From contig OY740773.1 of the NCBI GenBank assembly GCA_963513935.1, positions 104,579,291 to 104,643,290 on the forward strand: 64,000 nucleotides of DNA. The letters run 5' to 3'. The position numbers were made by a program, and so were the translations under genes. The notes beneath the pieces are model-generated. The model worked only from the letters and a program-made list of their open reading frames with translations. It was not told the origin of the DNA and made no database searches. Positions 1 through 10,578 of this stretch are shown in pieces. Every line of letters begins with the position of its first letter. Position 1 is the first letter of the stretch. Origin of the DNA: Aphrophora alni. Lineage: Eukaryota; Arthropoda; Insecta; Hemiptera; Aphrophoridae.

Positions 1-984
1 TGATTGCTTACATCCAGCAAAATTAAACGATTTAAATTCTCAAATACATTTTATTTTGTTGTTTTGTTTGAGAATTTATAACAGCTGTTTTAAATTTGTT
101 CTAGGTTAACTTATATAGTGCTTACTTTGAACGGATGCAAGTAAAGTTGTGTTATTGATTACTTACATTTGGCAAAACTAAACCGTTTATATGGCTCATT
201 GTTAATGTACCGCTTACTTTATCCCTTACGTCTGGCAACAATTAACGGTTTATATGGCTTATTGTTGTGTGATAAATACGTGGTAGCTTAATATAAATGT
301 CGCCCGCGTTGAAACACTTACAATAACAGAAATCGAAGGCCACTTAATCGTGAAGTAAACCAACAGGTTCAACTTTTTGATGCCATTAACCTCAAAACCG
401 CGACGTTATTTTGCGCGTTAAAAACTGTTAAAATTCCTAACTGGAAACGACTAGTTCGTAGAATATAGTTTTATATTATGGCATTAATAAAATCCATAGA
501 AAAAAATATAAAACGTATTTCCTCCTTTTCTATTTCTACATTATTCATCAGAATTACAAAGGAAAGAATCCTTTTCCAGGAAGAAACAACTTTTCATTAT
601 TAAAAAAGTTGTAATTCAATTAAATTTATCGTTTTTGATAAGCAGTGGAATTGATAACGTCCTTGGCAGGTATTGCCTTCAGTGACAGAAAAGTTTTGAT
701 ATTTCAAAAAGGAAATGAAGGTTTAGAAGTAGTCTACAGTGACAAACTCTGACAGTTAGAGTTATTTTACGATCTCTGATTATTGTACAATGAAATGAAA
801 AGAAAAAAAACTTATTGTACAGCTGTTCACTTGCTTCGTCGTCTTTCACTAGGAACAAAAATAAAGTTGATGTAAAATCTGTTAAGGAATTGTAGCCTTT
901 ATAATTATTGGTTTACATTAAACAGATTGTTTGCGATTTGTTTTTGTTTTAACTAATTGTTAGTACCGTATCCCTCAAGGTGTG
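1..984. other. AT-rich non-coding stretch with a short tandem pair
   Basis: No coding region is seen. A unit of about 40 bases, starting TTAC and running through GGTTTATATGGCT-like sequence to ATTGTT, occurs at about 163-203 and again at 227-266 (period about 64). A weaker, shorter match sits near position 7. The rest is AT-rich with stops in all frames. Confidence 0.5.
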
Positions 985-1412
985 AGAAGCCTACATGGAT
1001 CCACTTTTCTTCACCTGGTCTTGAATTTAATCCCTCTCTTTTAATCTTTCCTATCAGGGTTTTCTTAATCAACTCTTGTTCTCTTCCGACCCTGACGCTA
1101 TTAGAGTATTCGAGTTAGGAGTCTTTATTTCCTACTGTTTTATAATGTGGTGATGACCGAGAGGTGTTTTGGTTTTAAACAACATGGAACAAAATATATA
1201 CAATTCGTAAGGGGGTGGCTGTCCCTAACTGGATATACACATTTCTTCTTGGATTTTATCAGTTTTTTTCATCAGGTTTCTCTTGACCAACTCTTGTTTT
1301 CTTCAGACCTTGAAGCTGTTGGATTTGAGACCTAGGCGTCTGTATTTTATAGCCTACTCTTTTCATTTTGTTTAATAAGGGTACAACGGCGATAGATTTT
1401 TCGGGTTTAAAC
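985..1412 (+). repeat. Dispersed repeat R1, two partial copies
   Basis: R1 is a family of roughly 250-300 bases recurring about twenty times in this window. In this orientation its landmarks, in order, are GGATCTACAC, GGTTAGATCCCTCTCTTTC, CTCTTGACCAACTCTTGTTC, GACGCTATTAGAGTATTCGA, a TTTATTTTATG stretch, GATGATGACCGAGAGG and TTTAAACAACA. A fairly complete copy lies at 985-1190 and a more diverged second one at 1215-1412. It has no coding potential, clear terminal repeats or poly(A) tail that I can define, so its class (SINE, MITE or other) is open. Confidence 0.7.
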
Positions 1413-1539
1413 AACAATAAGAACCATATGCAGTGTGTTATTAAAGTCCCTCTCTCCTTAACTTTTATATGAATTTATATAGAGACAAACCCTTATTGAA
1501 CTGTTAACTCGATCATCTAAGGTTTCTTATATGATAATT

Positions 1540-1612
1540 TGGACATTTACCCCTCTCCCTAAAAAGGGGAATTTTAAGAGGTATTCGAAATTTTCAAATG
1601 GCAACCCGGATT
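1540..1612 (+). repeat. Fragment of fold-back family A
   Basis: The sequence around AAAAAGGGGAATTTTAAGAG, with the following CAAATGGCAACCC, resembles the arm of the fold-back element at 10.58-11.38 kb (compare ATTTTAAATAGCAACCCC there). It is only a short diverged piece. Confidence 0.4.
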
Positions 1613-1614
1613 TA

Positions 1615-1825
1615 ATGACCTAACCTAACCTAGCTCTCTCGAATACGTTATTAACCTCAAGCTCGGAAAAGAAAAAAAGTTGATCAAGAGGGCGATCTGA
1701 TAGGAAATAATTTTATGACATAACCTAACCTAACCTAACCCTCTCGATTACGTTATTAACCTCAAACTCGGAAAAGAACAAGAGTTGATCAAGAGATAGA
1801 TCTGATAGGAAAGATGAAATATTGA
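1615..1825 (-). repeat. Tandem duplication joining CCTAA tract to R1
   Basis: Two copies of about 105 bases (about 1615-1719 and 1720-1825) each start with an interstitial CCTAA tract, continue through CTCTCGA, ACGTTATTAACCTCAA and CTCGGAAAAGAA, and end with the R1 core (GTTGATCAAGAG, GATCTGATAGGAAA). The telomere-type tract and the R1 fragment were therefore duplicated as one unit. Confidence 0.65.
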
Positions 1826-2619
1826 CTCATCACATCGATATTTCGAGCACTGCTCTCTTAAATATTTTCATTTAAGGGTTAGATTATGATATTTGAATAA
1901 AAAAATAAATTTTTGACATTTTGGGACGGAGATAACCTCAAACAGTAAAGTAGAACTTTCCCTTACGACTAAGCAAAAACAACTTCTTATTGGTTGCATA
2001 TAAACAAATGTACAATTTACCGTTCAACAACCTTGCTGTGTGTTATCATGTAACAATTGTTAATCATTATTTGGAATTTATCATGTGGACACAGATGGTT
2101 GTACAAGTGACTTGCGTATTTGTGAGAGTCAAAACAGTTTTCTATTTCAGTGAATTTTAAATTCAATAGTTGGTTTTTACGTTATCTCGTATATAGTCTA
2201 TGTATAGAGAATATTATGCGTTTGATTATGAATAATTGATGTTGAGATTTATGTGGATATTAATATAAACCTATATTATAGGTTTTGAGGTTTTTAAATA
2301 TGTAGTTTTTGTAATGTCTACCTGTCGTTTGTATAGCAGATGAGTGGATCGATTTTGATCAAATTTAGTTTGTCGGTTAGGTTAGGTTTGGTTTGGTTTC
2401 TGTCGTATAGGTGTGACCGCTGATTTATTCTATAAGTACAAAAACCCTATATTTGGAGTTAAATCTAGAGTTATTACCATATTTTTCCTGTCATTTTTTC
2501 AATATGGCGTGTTCAGCTCTAAATTTTCTTATGAGAACTCTTATTTGACGATTTTCGATAAAACATATTATTTAGAGACTTTTAAATCTTGGGTATTTCT
2601 TAATATCTCTACTCGTTTC
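1826..2619. other. No gene recognised
   Basis: AT-rich sequence without RNA or coding signatures. A short interstitial GGTTAGGTTAGG tract lies near 2376. A 98-codon open frame at 2413-2709 is composed mainly of Phe, Tyr, Ser and Leu, as expected from AT-rich sequence, and runs into a dispersed repeat, so it is not called as a gene. Confidence 0.5.
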
Positions 2620-2800
2620 AGAGCTATACAACTTTCAAGACGTTTTAGAGGTCAAATTTTTGCACTTATGAGTTTCGCCTCTAACTATATAACACTAGGA
2701 GCTATCTAGGAATAACAGAGTTGGCGTGCCAAGCACTGGAACGTCTTTGACCTTGAACGTATTGCAGACATGTATGTCAAAGCTACACATTGAGAGAGTT
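2620..2800 (-). repeat. Fragment related to the 8.5-9.2 kb array
   Basis: Read on the minus strand, the stretch contains GTCAAAGACGTTCCAGTGCT followed by TGGCACG and CTCTGTTATTC. This matches the landmark order of the tandem units at 8.47-9.18 kb. It is a single diverged copy. Confidence 0.5.
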
Positions 2801-3139
2801 CATTAACCTGTATTACATGGATTTCACTTTACACAGAAACTGACTGTCTGAAACAAATTTACCTTTAGGCGACAATTGTGCAATTAGTAAATGAACATTT
2901 TAAATTCCTTCATTTAATTAATTAGTAAATTGAAAAGGAATATAATTACTCTCCATTTGTTTTTCGTTCAAGTCTCCTCCAGGTGGAGCTCAGTGTCATA
3001 CCTCTGGCGTTAGAAATGTACGTTTCTACTGATACAGTTTTACAAAATTAAGTAGGCTCTGTTCTTAATTAGTCTACAGTACGTTTGTTTTGTTTTTTTC
3101 CCCCTTTTTATTCATTTGTGGAATACAGATTGAGAAGAA
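2801..3139. other. No gene recognised
   Basis: AT-rich stretch with no repeat or coding signal that I recognise. Confidence 0.4.
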
Positions 3140-3676
3140 TATTATTGTTGTTTAAAGAGGAAAACCTCTCGGTCATCATTAGTTTATAGGAAAAACAAGA
3201 AAAGAGAGGAGAGAGAGGAGAGAGAGAGAGGGAGAGAGAGAGAGAGAGAGAATAACAAAGGAAGAGTTAGTAGACATACATAGAGAGGTAATGGAATACA
3301 GAGACGGAAGAGATAGTAAGAGAGAGGAAGAAAGACGGAGAGAAACATACAGACAGAGAAAAAAGAACACAGAGACTGAAGAGATATAGACAGAGAGAAA
3401 GAGAAAGAAGACAACAGACAGTCATATAAAGAGAGGTAGTGAGAACATGATTGAATAATTGACATTTTGGGGCGAAGGACATCATTGCAATACATAATAT
3501 CTTTAACCTAAAAACAAAAGAGAACATAAAATTTAGAAAAAGAAAAAAGCACCCAAACTCAACATAATTAATTACAAATTAGAATTATAAAGTAATTGTA
3601 AAACATAAAATCAAAATTTTAAAAAGTAATATTGATTTTAAAAAGTAAAAATGTTGATTTCTACAACATTTATTTT
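3140..3676. repeat. R1 end plus degenerate GA-rich purine tract
   Basis: The R1 motif GAGGAAAACCTCTCGGTCAT at about 3157 (minus orientation) runs directly into a degenerate (GA)n tract, purest at about 3205-3252 and interrupted but still purine-rich to about 3440. Two or three frames are open on the minus strand only because the complementary TC repeat has no stop codons. Confidence 0.75.
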
Positions 3677-3789
<113 letters not shown>

Positions 3790-3814
3790 GGACATCAAAT
3801 ACTGGAATAACGTC

Positions 3815-3960
3815 AATTCGTCAATAAGAGTTGGTCAATAAAGATGTGATAGCAAAGATTAAAGAGACGGCTCTAACCTAAGACTACATGAATAAATGTG
3901 TAGATCCAGATAGGTCGCTCGGGATTGAAGTAATCCCTTGAGAGCTGTAATAGACAATTC
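3815..3960 (-). repeat. Dispersed repeat R1 (partial)
   Basis: It contains GAGTTGGTCAATAAAGATG, CTCTAACCTAAGACTACATG and GTGTAGATCCAGATAGG, matching the R1 consensus in reverse orientation. With the R1 piece at 3150 it flanks the GA tracts, suggesting that one R1 copy was split by GA expansion. Confidence 0.65.
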
Positions 3961-4061
3961 TAAACACATGAAATAAATATTGAGCTTCACTTGTGAGATA
4001 ATATTAGATAGAATAAAACTCGAACACGAGATCTCAATACGTAAAATTGCGTTTACTAAAT

Positions 4062-4105
4062 CAAACGCGTTTCAATGACAAAGTCGCCATCCTCAGTGAT
4101 ACATG
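4062..4105 (-). ncRNA. Hammerhead-ribozyme-like relic (HHR copy 1)
   Basis: On the minus strand, CTGAGGA (a fit to the core CUGANGA) is followed by a stem-loop GGCGAC-TTT-GTCATT, then GAAACGCGTT. The flanking ATCA and TGAT can form a short 4-bp stem I. This is the same layout as the better preserved copy at 33.80 kb, but stem II has a weak pair and the cleavage triplet would be GUU. Probably a decayed member of the same family. Confidence 0.5.
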
Positions 4106-5355
4106 AGCTACAATAACCAAATTATAGCTTATATGTGTTAACGCCTTAATATTAGAAAGTAGGTTTAGTAAGGCCCTCCCTTAACAAGACTTATTTAACA
4201 AGCGGTATATATTTATCTTAAAGGAAGCTCTTTAAACGTCCTAAAAACTATGGTAAAAAAATGCACATTTCTTACTATATAACTGCAATGTAAATCTTAC
4301 GAGATGTATCTGTTGCAACACTATATGCCTAACATTTTCAAAGTCTTCCCTCAAATGACCTTGAAATCATCTAAAAAAAAAAAGAAAAAGGAAATAACCC
4401 TAATTTTTCTAATTCTATCGTAATTTTTCAAGATATTTATAAAATATAAGAATCCTAAATTTCAAGTGATTTTAAAAACGTAATTTGTTTAGCGATTTTA
4501 ATAAATGCTTTAATACACAATTGTTGTCTTTAAAATAATTGTTTTTCGAAAAGTGTAATTTTTTTTAAAAATAAAAAGTTTTGAATAGAATGAAATAAAT
4601 ACCAATACAAAATTGATTTGACCTTAAAACCATAAACGAAACAAACATAAGGAAAAAGCTATCAGTAATCACTTAAGTTAGAATTGACCTGTTACCAGCT
4701 GATTTTTCTGTCATAAAAACCTTGCAATATTTCCATTAGCAATCGAGCACTAAATAATAACGTCTCATAAAACAATTCACACAATTTTCGATCTCATAAA
4801 TTACAAAAAGATTTCATAACGTTCCACGCGGCTCAACTAAAGCGTACCCAATTATACTTTAATTTACATTTTATTATGTTCTTTATAAACGCATAATGTG
4901 TTTTATAAATTTCCCCAGAGCACACAAGGACTGTATGGGAGAGAGAAATTTAATTATTAATGAAATAAAAACGTTAGGAGTGGAGCTTTTATACGGTCAG
5001 AGCGAAGATAAAGCTGGACCAGGAAGTGGGGGATCTTGATTTATGCGGTCCGTTTTGCAATTTATAGGGCTTCCGAAAGTTGGTGTGATAAATGTAGTCC
5101 GTCATGATTGGTCTGTTAGAAGGAATGATGTATCGTCGCGCGGTTACATTGTTTGAACTTGATTTTGTTACGTTATTCTGGTGTGCAACATTAGTAAAGA
5201 TTAATGTTCTTTAATGTTGTAACATGACTGAATTTGACGTTTCTAAACAGATCTTCAACGAAGGAAACTTAAAAATAAAGTCGTAATTAATTTAAAACTA
5301 ATTTAATTCCTTTGATCATTACGCTTACACATTTTTACTAGCAAGTATTGAATAT
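4106..5355. other. No gene recognised
   Basis: AT-rich stretch with homopolymeric A runs near 4370 and 4560. A somewhat more GC-rich segment lies at about 4990-5160, without a convincing open frame. Nothing else is identified. Confidence 0.4.
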
Positions 5356-5499
5356 ACAATAATATTTCAAGTGAAAAATATACGACCTAGACTGGGAGTC
5401 GAACTCAGGAGCATTGGTAGAGCATTGGCGCGTAAAGCCAAAGGTCCTGGGTTTGATTCCCAGTCTAGGTTGTATATTTTCCACTTGAAATATTATTGT
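5356..5499. mobile_element. Fold-back element with tRNA-like arms
   Basis: Arms of about 54 bases (5356-5409 and 5445-5499) are inverted copies with roughly five mismatches by eye, separated by a 35-base centre. Each arm ends, towards the centre, in a T-arm/B-box-like sequence (GGGTTTGATTCCCAG on the right, its diverged complement on the left). The right arm plus centre form the 3' two-thirds of a tRNA-like fold. The left arm looks like a reversed copy of the tRNA 3' end plus its flank. This could be a snap-back product or a small MITE. Confidence 0.75.
5385..5470 (+). pseudogene. tRNA-derived pseudogene (GTA anticodon position)
   Basis: Visible parts are an A-box-like TGGTAGAGCATTGG, an anticodon stem TTGGC/GCCAA (5425-5429, 5437-5441) with loop GCGTAAA, a T arm CTGGG/CCCAG (5447-5463) with loop TTTGATT, and an acceptor 3' strand TCTAGGT that pairs with ACCTAGA at 5385-5391. 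The anticodon position reads GTA (Tyr), but base 33 is C rather than the near-invariant T, and about 20 extra bases separate the acceptor from the D arm. No CCA is encoded. It is unlikely to be a working tRNA; a tRNA-derived relic is the best call. Confidence 0.55.
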
Positions 5500-6299
5500 T
5501 AATTCCTTTATTTTTAATTTACAAAAATAACAATAAATTATAAGCGTGTGAATTTTATGTTGTTTTGAAATGTCTTTAAATTTGATTCTTTAAAATGTGT
5601 TTTTGATTATAGAATCTAATCGCTAAATGTAATAACAATATAGTTCATTATGATATTGTTCTTCGGAGTTGGACCGCGTCAATATTGTCTGCACGTTGAG
5701 TACAGCCGACGTTTTGGGCACTTTACAGATGTCCATTCTCAAGGTTTAACAAATGTCAAGTGACAACAATATAGTTACTCGTCACGTGACTTCGTTTACG
5801 CTTTCAGTCGTTGCGCACGCATCTTATCGCGTAATTTTTAAATAATAAATGTTTTTATAATGTATTCCAATCCATTTTCGAAGTATTGGTCCCTTGTGTG
5901 TGCGATTTATGGGATCACCCCTCGGTGTTGAAGGGATGGTAATTTCTGTAGTTCGTCCAACGTACGTGAAGGACTATTATAGTTAAACGTCGGAGCCTGC
6001 ATTTAGTCTGTTTCAACGGAAGGGCGACACTGACTGAACTGGTTTACATTTAATAGTCCCTACATGCCCAAAACAACGTCTTCAGTGACAGATTTTAAAA
6101 TAAATTTACAACCCAAGAAGCAACTTAGTCTGGGAAATAAAATCTCTATTTGACTTGTCCTTACGTACTTCCAGGGAGCGAACATTGAACTGAAATAAAA
6201 GACCTCTATTTCATCTCATCATTCCTCATTGCATTTATTACTTCCCCAGTCTTCCTTGCCAGCTGCAACGTCATCTACACCGTTCGGCTTTGTCGTAAT
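5500..6299. other. No gene recognised; relatively GC-rich unique segment
   Basis: From about 5650 to 6250 the base composition is more balanced than its surroundings, but all frames are broken by stops and no RNA gene is recognised. Confidence 0.4.
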
Positions 6300-7345
6300 C
6301 TCTGGAATCTGGATTCCTTACCAGAGTATACCTCACCACATCTCCCTCCTCCCTTCCCAAATTATTTGCCCAATCCATTGCCACTTCTTTTCTACATTCT
6401 GACTCTCTTAACCTCTCACTCTCTCGTTCCTACAGTAACTGGTTCCATACTTTCTGTGCCACACCACATCTCCCTCCTCCCTTCCCAAATTATTTGCCCA
6501 ATCCATTGCCACTTCTTTTCTACATTCTGACTCTCTTAACCTCTCACTCTCTCGTTCCTACAGTAACTGGTTCCATACTTTCTGTGCCACACTACATCCT
6601 CCTTCTTCCTTCCCAAATTATGCCCAATCCATTGCCACTTCCTTTTCTACATTCTGACTCTCTTAACCGTTGATTCCCTCGTTCATACAGTTGCTGGTTC
6701 CATACTTTCTGTGCCAAACCATATCCTCCTCCTTCCTTCCCAAATTATGCCCAATCCATTGCCACTTCCTTTCCTTAATGACTCTCTTAACCTCTCACTC
6801 TCTCGTTCACACAGTTTCTGGTTCCATTCTGTGCCACACTACATCCTCCTCCTTCCTTCCCAAATTATGCCCAATCTATTGACACTTCCTTTCCTTAATT
6901 TTGACTCTCTTAACCTCTCACTCTCTCGTTCGTACAGTTTCTGGTTCCATACTTTCTGTGCCACACACATCCTCCTCGTTCCTTCCCAAATTATGCCCAA
7001 TCCATTGCCACTTCCTTTCCTTAATGACTCTCTTAACATCTCACTCTCTCGTTCACACAGTTTCTGGTTCCATACTTTCTGTGCCACACTACATCCTCCT
7101 TCTTCCTTCCCAAATTATGCCCAATCCATTGCCACTTCCTTTCCTTAATGACTCTCTTAACCTCTCACTCTCTCGTTCACACAGTTTCTGGTTCCATACT
7201 TTCTGTGCCACACTACATCCTCCTTCCTTGCCAAATTATGCCCAATCCATTGCCACTTCATTGCCTTAATTTTGACTCTCTCAACCTCTCACTCCCTCGA
7301 TCCTATAGTTGCTGGTTCCGTACATTTTGTTCCATATTATCTTTA
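6300..7345 (-). repeat. Tandem array of a LINE ORF2 3'-end segment
   Basis: About eight units of roughly 120-128 bases. The landmark (C)ACATC(T)CC recurs near 6336, 6464, 6592, 6719, 6839, 6963, 7089 and 7213. On the minus strand one frame of the unit reads ERKWQWIGHNLGRK. This matches the conserved RKWxWIGHxLRK block near the C-terminus of non-LTR retrotransposon reverse transcriptases. The array lies in the same orientation just downstream of a reverse-transcriptase relic at 7.4-7.8 kb, so it appears to have grown from that element's own tail. Units differ by small indels and the frame is not kept. Several open frames of 70-145 codons on the plus strand are shadows of the repeat. Confidence 0.8.
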
Positions 7346-7850
7346 ATATGTCTCAAATACCTCTAAACAAAGGTCTGTGTTACGCAGTCCATTTGACTTC
7401 TTCCAAGGACTCAATCGTATAATAGGACAAGTATGACATTTGTTTCAAAAACTCTCTGTTTTGTTTTTTCGCTCAAGTTGGCTTGATATCCATAATGGCG
7501 TAAGTTGGGTAAAGACACTTCCACTCCACCACTCGACACTTTGCTTTTCAAGTAACAAAACTCCTCAACTTGTTCTAATTCTCTTCTTTCCACCACCAAT
7601 TCACGTTCCATTATGTTGTTCTTTTCAGATCCTTCGTTTCTCTTTTGTTACTCTTCAGCCGAACTTTTCCACCTTCCCTCAGAACTTCCACCATCTCTCT
7701 CTCTCATCCAAAACTCTTTTAAGACATTATACAGATATCCGTGACTTTCAGATCCTCCATTTTCTCATGCATATCCCACTACAGCTCCCATCTACCACTA
7801 ACCACAGCCTTCATCTTATGGTCCATCGCCATCACAAAGTAGAGTGTTAA
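7346..7850 (-). pseudogene. Non-LTR retrotransposon reverse transcriptase remnant
   Basis: A 66-codon open stretch (7411-7611) reads VEEFCYLKSKVSSGG, then SEKTKQRVFETNV and ILVLLYD. This is the order of the thumb/connection region in LINE reverse transcriptases (VEEFxYLGSKVSxDG, LxxKTKLRIFxTNVxSVLLYG). Further upstream on the same strand, near 7710-7770, KMEDLKVTDICIMS aligns with the catalytic block LEDLDFADDICLLS, but the FADD acids are degraded. Stops and frameshifts separate the pieces, so it is dead. The clade (RTE/CR1/L2-like) is not resolved. Confidence 0.8.
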
Positions 7851-8289
7851 ACTCGTTAACAATTGATTTCCGATTAATAATTTCCCTTTACTTTATTAAT
7901 TCTTATCTTGTCATTTCTTTCAGCAGCTGTCAGACCAATCTAAAGGTTTTATCAGATTAATTAATTTTGTGTATAATATTCTCTTAGAATTTTGTCATAA
8001 AAATAATTAATTTACTTCTAAAGGATGTAAAAATCTCGTTCAAGACTGAATTAAAGGGTTGTTTAATTTGCTTACTAATTTATCTCTTTCTCTTACAGAC
8101 TGAATCATGCCAGACGTGACCCCCCCCCCCCCGTGGCTGGACTTATGTAATGTTGACGATTACTCTTGTATTTAGTTCATTTTCTTTTCGTAAATTGGCC
8201 GATAATTCGATTGAGATTTTCTGAAAAGCGTTCCGCACTAGTCACTTGATCTCAATATACATTCAGGGGATCAATATAGTGAGTACGAA
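7851..8289. other. No gene; poly(C) run
   Basis: AT-rich, with a homopolymeric C run at about 8121-8132. Nothing else is recognised. Confidence 0.5.
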
Positions 8290-8435
8290 CAATCCCGAGC
8301 TATTTAGCTGGATCTACACTTTTTCCATATTGTCTTGGGTTAGATCCCTTATATTCATTTTTCTTGACCAACTTTTGTTATCTTACAACGCTGACGATAT
8401 TAGAGTATTTGACGTTTGGGGGTGGTGGGGTAGGT
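8290..8435 (+). repeat. Dispersed repeat R1 (partial)
   Basis: It contains AGCTGGATCTACACTTTTTC, GGGTTAGATCCCTTAT, CTTGACCAACTTTTGTTATC and GACGATATTAGAGTATTTGA in R1 order. Confidence 0.7.
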
Positions 8436-8469
8436 AAACATTTTATGTTCTTTTCTTCCTATTTTTGTC

Positions 8470-9180
8470 ATATGACGATAATGAAAATAAAATCGTTTCA
8501 AGTTCAAACGTTTCCAGTGATTGGTAAAAGAACGCTGTTATTCTTGTGTCAAATTATATGAGTACTGTGCATTTATGTGTTATTCTTAGACACCTCTATA
8601 GAGTTTTATATTGTTTAGAGGACTAAAATATTTTGTTGATCGTTGCCTTATAAAACATGAAAGAAAACAACAAAATAAAGGCTTTTCAAGGTCAAAGACG
8701 TTTCAGTGCTTTGTACAACAACTCTGTTATTCTTGTCTCAAATTATATGAGTACATTCAAGTGTTATTCATAGACATTTCTACAGAGTTTTATATAGGTT
8801 AAAGGTTTAAAACCTCTGGGTCATCCTACCTTTATAAAACAAGGAAGAAAATAACATAAAATAAAAATGTTTCAAAGTCAAAGACGTTCCAGTGCTTGGT
8901 ACAATTCTAGTATCGAATTATATGAGTACATTCAAGTGTTATTCAAAGACACCTCTATAGAGTTTTATATAGTTTAAAGGTTTAAAATCTCTCGGTCATC
9001 CTAGCTTTATAAAACAAGGAAGAAAATAACATAAAATAAAGATGTTTCAAAGTCAAAGACGTTCCAGTGTTTGGTACAATTCTAGTATCGAATTATATGA
9101 GTACATTCAAGTGTTATTCATAGACATCTCTTCAGAGTTTTATATAGTTTAAAGGTTTAAAAGCTCTCGGTCTGTTAAAA
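8470..9180 (+). repeat. Four-copy tandem repeat, about 175-185 bp unit
   Basis: Each unit contains AGACACCTCTATAGAGTTTT, a GTTTAAAGGTTTAAAA stretch, ATAAAACAAGGAAGAAAATA, GTCAAAGACGTTCCAGTGCT and TTATATGAGTACATTCAAG. Units begin near 8591, 8775, 8950 and 9125. Part of the unit (CTCTCGGTCATCC, AAAATAACATAAAATAAAG) is shared with R1, so this array may be an R1 derivative amplified locally. Confidence 0.8.
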
Positions 9181-9310
9181 GGGTCAAGGTAGTCAAGAAA
9201 AGAACATAAGGTCGTCAAGAGAAACCTGATTGTAAAGATGAAAGAGAGCGATCTAACCTAAAACATGTAAAATATGTCAATTCAGCTAGGATACCTCGGA
9301 ATTGTCACGC
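9165..9310 (-). repeat. Dispersed repeat R1 (partial)
   Basis: GTCAAGAGAAACCTGATTG, AAAGAGAGCGATCTAACC and ATTCAGCTAGGATACCTCGG follow the R1 order in reverse. It is contiguous with the 8.5-9.2 kb array. Confidence 0.65.
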
Positions 9311-10149
9311 CCCTAAAGCAAGAAATAAACGTCAAAATTTATTCATTAAGCTAAAAACCTTTGTAGAGAAGATTAAGAGAAAATGATTTTTATAAAGGTT
9401 TTGAAAACCCACAATTTATTGGATACAGAACAGTTAAAAACAAACCCCTAACCCTTTTGCAAATCCACCCTTTTTGTGTTTCCTAATTCTCAATTTAAAA
9501 ACAATTAACCGATAACGCCGTTTAATTTCGTCGCCTAAAAAGCCAGTCAGTAAATCTATAAACGAAATCTACACTAGAGGGGACAAAATGTTTGTTTAAT
9601 TGTCCAAATGTATTAGACGGTGACTTGTGTGCCGAAGGGAGGGACGCAACAGGTGGATTACATATCACCAACCCACCCTCTTAAAGTTAGAATATACTTG
9701 GAAACTCTCGACAAAAACATCGATCGCTATATTGCTATAAATGAAAGCCAGCTTAACAAAACCAATTTGCGTCAATAACATCTGCGCTAAAAACAATTGT
9801 AACAAAGTTTTTGTTCCCCTTAAAACCGGGTATTGTCCCTTTTCTAAAGTTTCGCCCTTTCTACGGATTTAATTAAAACGCGAAATTCAGTTTTCATATT
9901 CCCCGTATTTTAGGGAAGTCCGCCCTTTGTGTATTTCTATTTCTGTATCACTTACTTAATTAAAACTGGACATTGTAGTTTTCGCCCGGAGTATATTGAA
10001 CGGAGACTTTTAGTTCGAAGTATTGGGTAAGTTTAGGGGTAATCGTCGTACCCTTTGTTTTTTGTCTGGTTGTTTTAGTGTCCTTAGGGAACTGAATAAG
10101 TGATTTTATGACTTGTCCCTCTAACAGGAACATATAGTGTGCTAATAGA
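9311..10149. other. No gene recognised
   Basis: Mixed AT-rich sequence without an open frame of note. No repeat from the other families in this window was recognised. Confidence 0.4.
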
Positions 10150-10289
10150 ACCCTATTGAAATTCAGGTAATTCGAAATGAAAATATAAAAATGGCTGCCA
10201 TTTTAAACCGTTGTGTTCTTTCATTATCAATCCACTAAAATAATTTATTCTCGTCTCATCATTTTAGGGTCTTTAATTTTTCCCTTCTT

Positions 10290-10505
10290 GTTTAAAGGGG
10301 GAAACCTTTACTTTATTCATCCCCATATAAAAAAATCCTTAATCCTCGATTATTATATAGTGCCAGGATCGAAAAATAAGAGTTGTTCAAGAGAGACCTG
10401 TTGGCAAAGAAGAAAGAGAGGGATCTAACCCAAGACATGAAACAGGATGTAGATCCAGCTAAGTTTCCTCGAGATTGCCAAGCTTTTACTCACTAAAGTG
10501 AGCCC
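10290..10505 (-). repeat. Dispersed repeat R1, with 3' end visible
   Basis: R1 landmarks are GAGTTGTTCAAGAGAGACCT, AAGAGAGGGATCTAACCCAA, GATGTAGATCCAGCTAAG and CCTCGAGATTGCCAAGC. The copy ends in a short palindromic CTCACTAAAGTGAG stretch at about 10491-10504, also seen at the R1 copy near 16.5 kb. Confidence 0.75.
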
Positions 10506-10578
10506 CTGAGGACATAATGACTTCAAATATGTTAAACATTGGAACATACGTTCATCTGCATTTTGATTTTGATTTATA

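Noticed and set aside
2413..2709. 98-codon Phe/Tyr-rich frame
   Set aside because: AT-rich composition alone explains it. It overlaps a dispersed repeat and no motif or splice context is evident.
3179..3527. Minus-strand Ser/Leu-rich frames that resemble membrane proteins
   Set aside because: They are the complement of a purine (GA) tract; the hydrophobic look is a composition artefact.
5385..5470. Functional tRNA-Tyr gene
   Set aside because: C at position 33, about 20 surplus bases before the D arm, and location inside an inverted repeat argue for a tRNA-derived relic.
6670..7366. Plus-strand frames of 70-145 codons in the 6.3-7.3 kb array
   Set aside because: They are shadows of a tandem array whose meaningful reading is a LINE tail on the minus strand.
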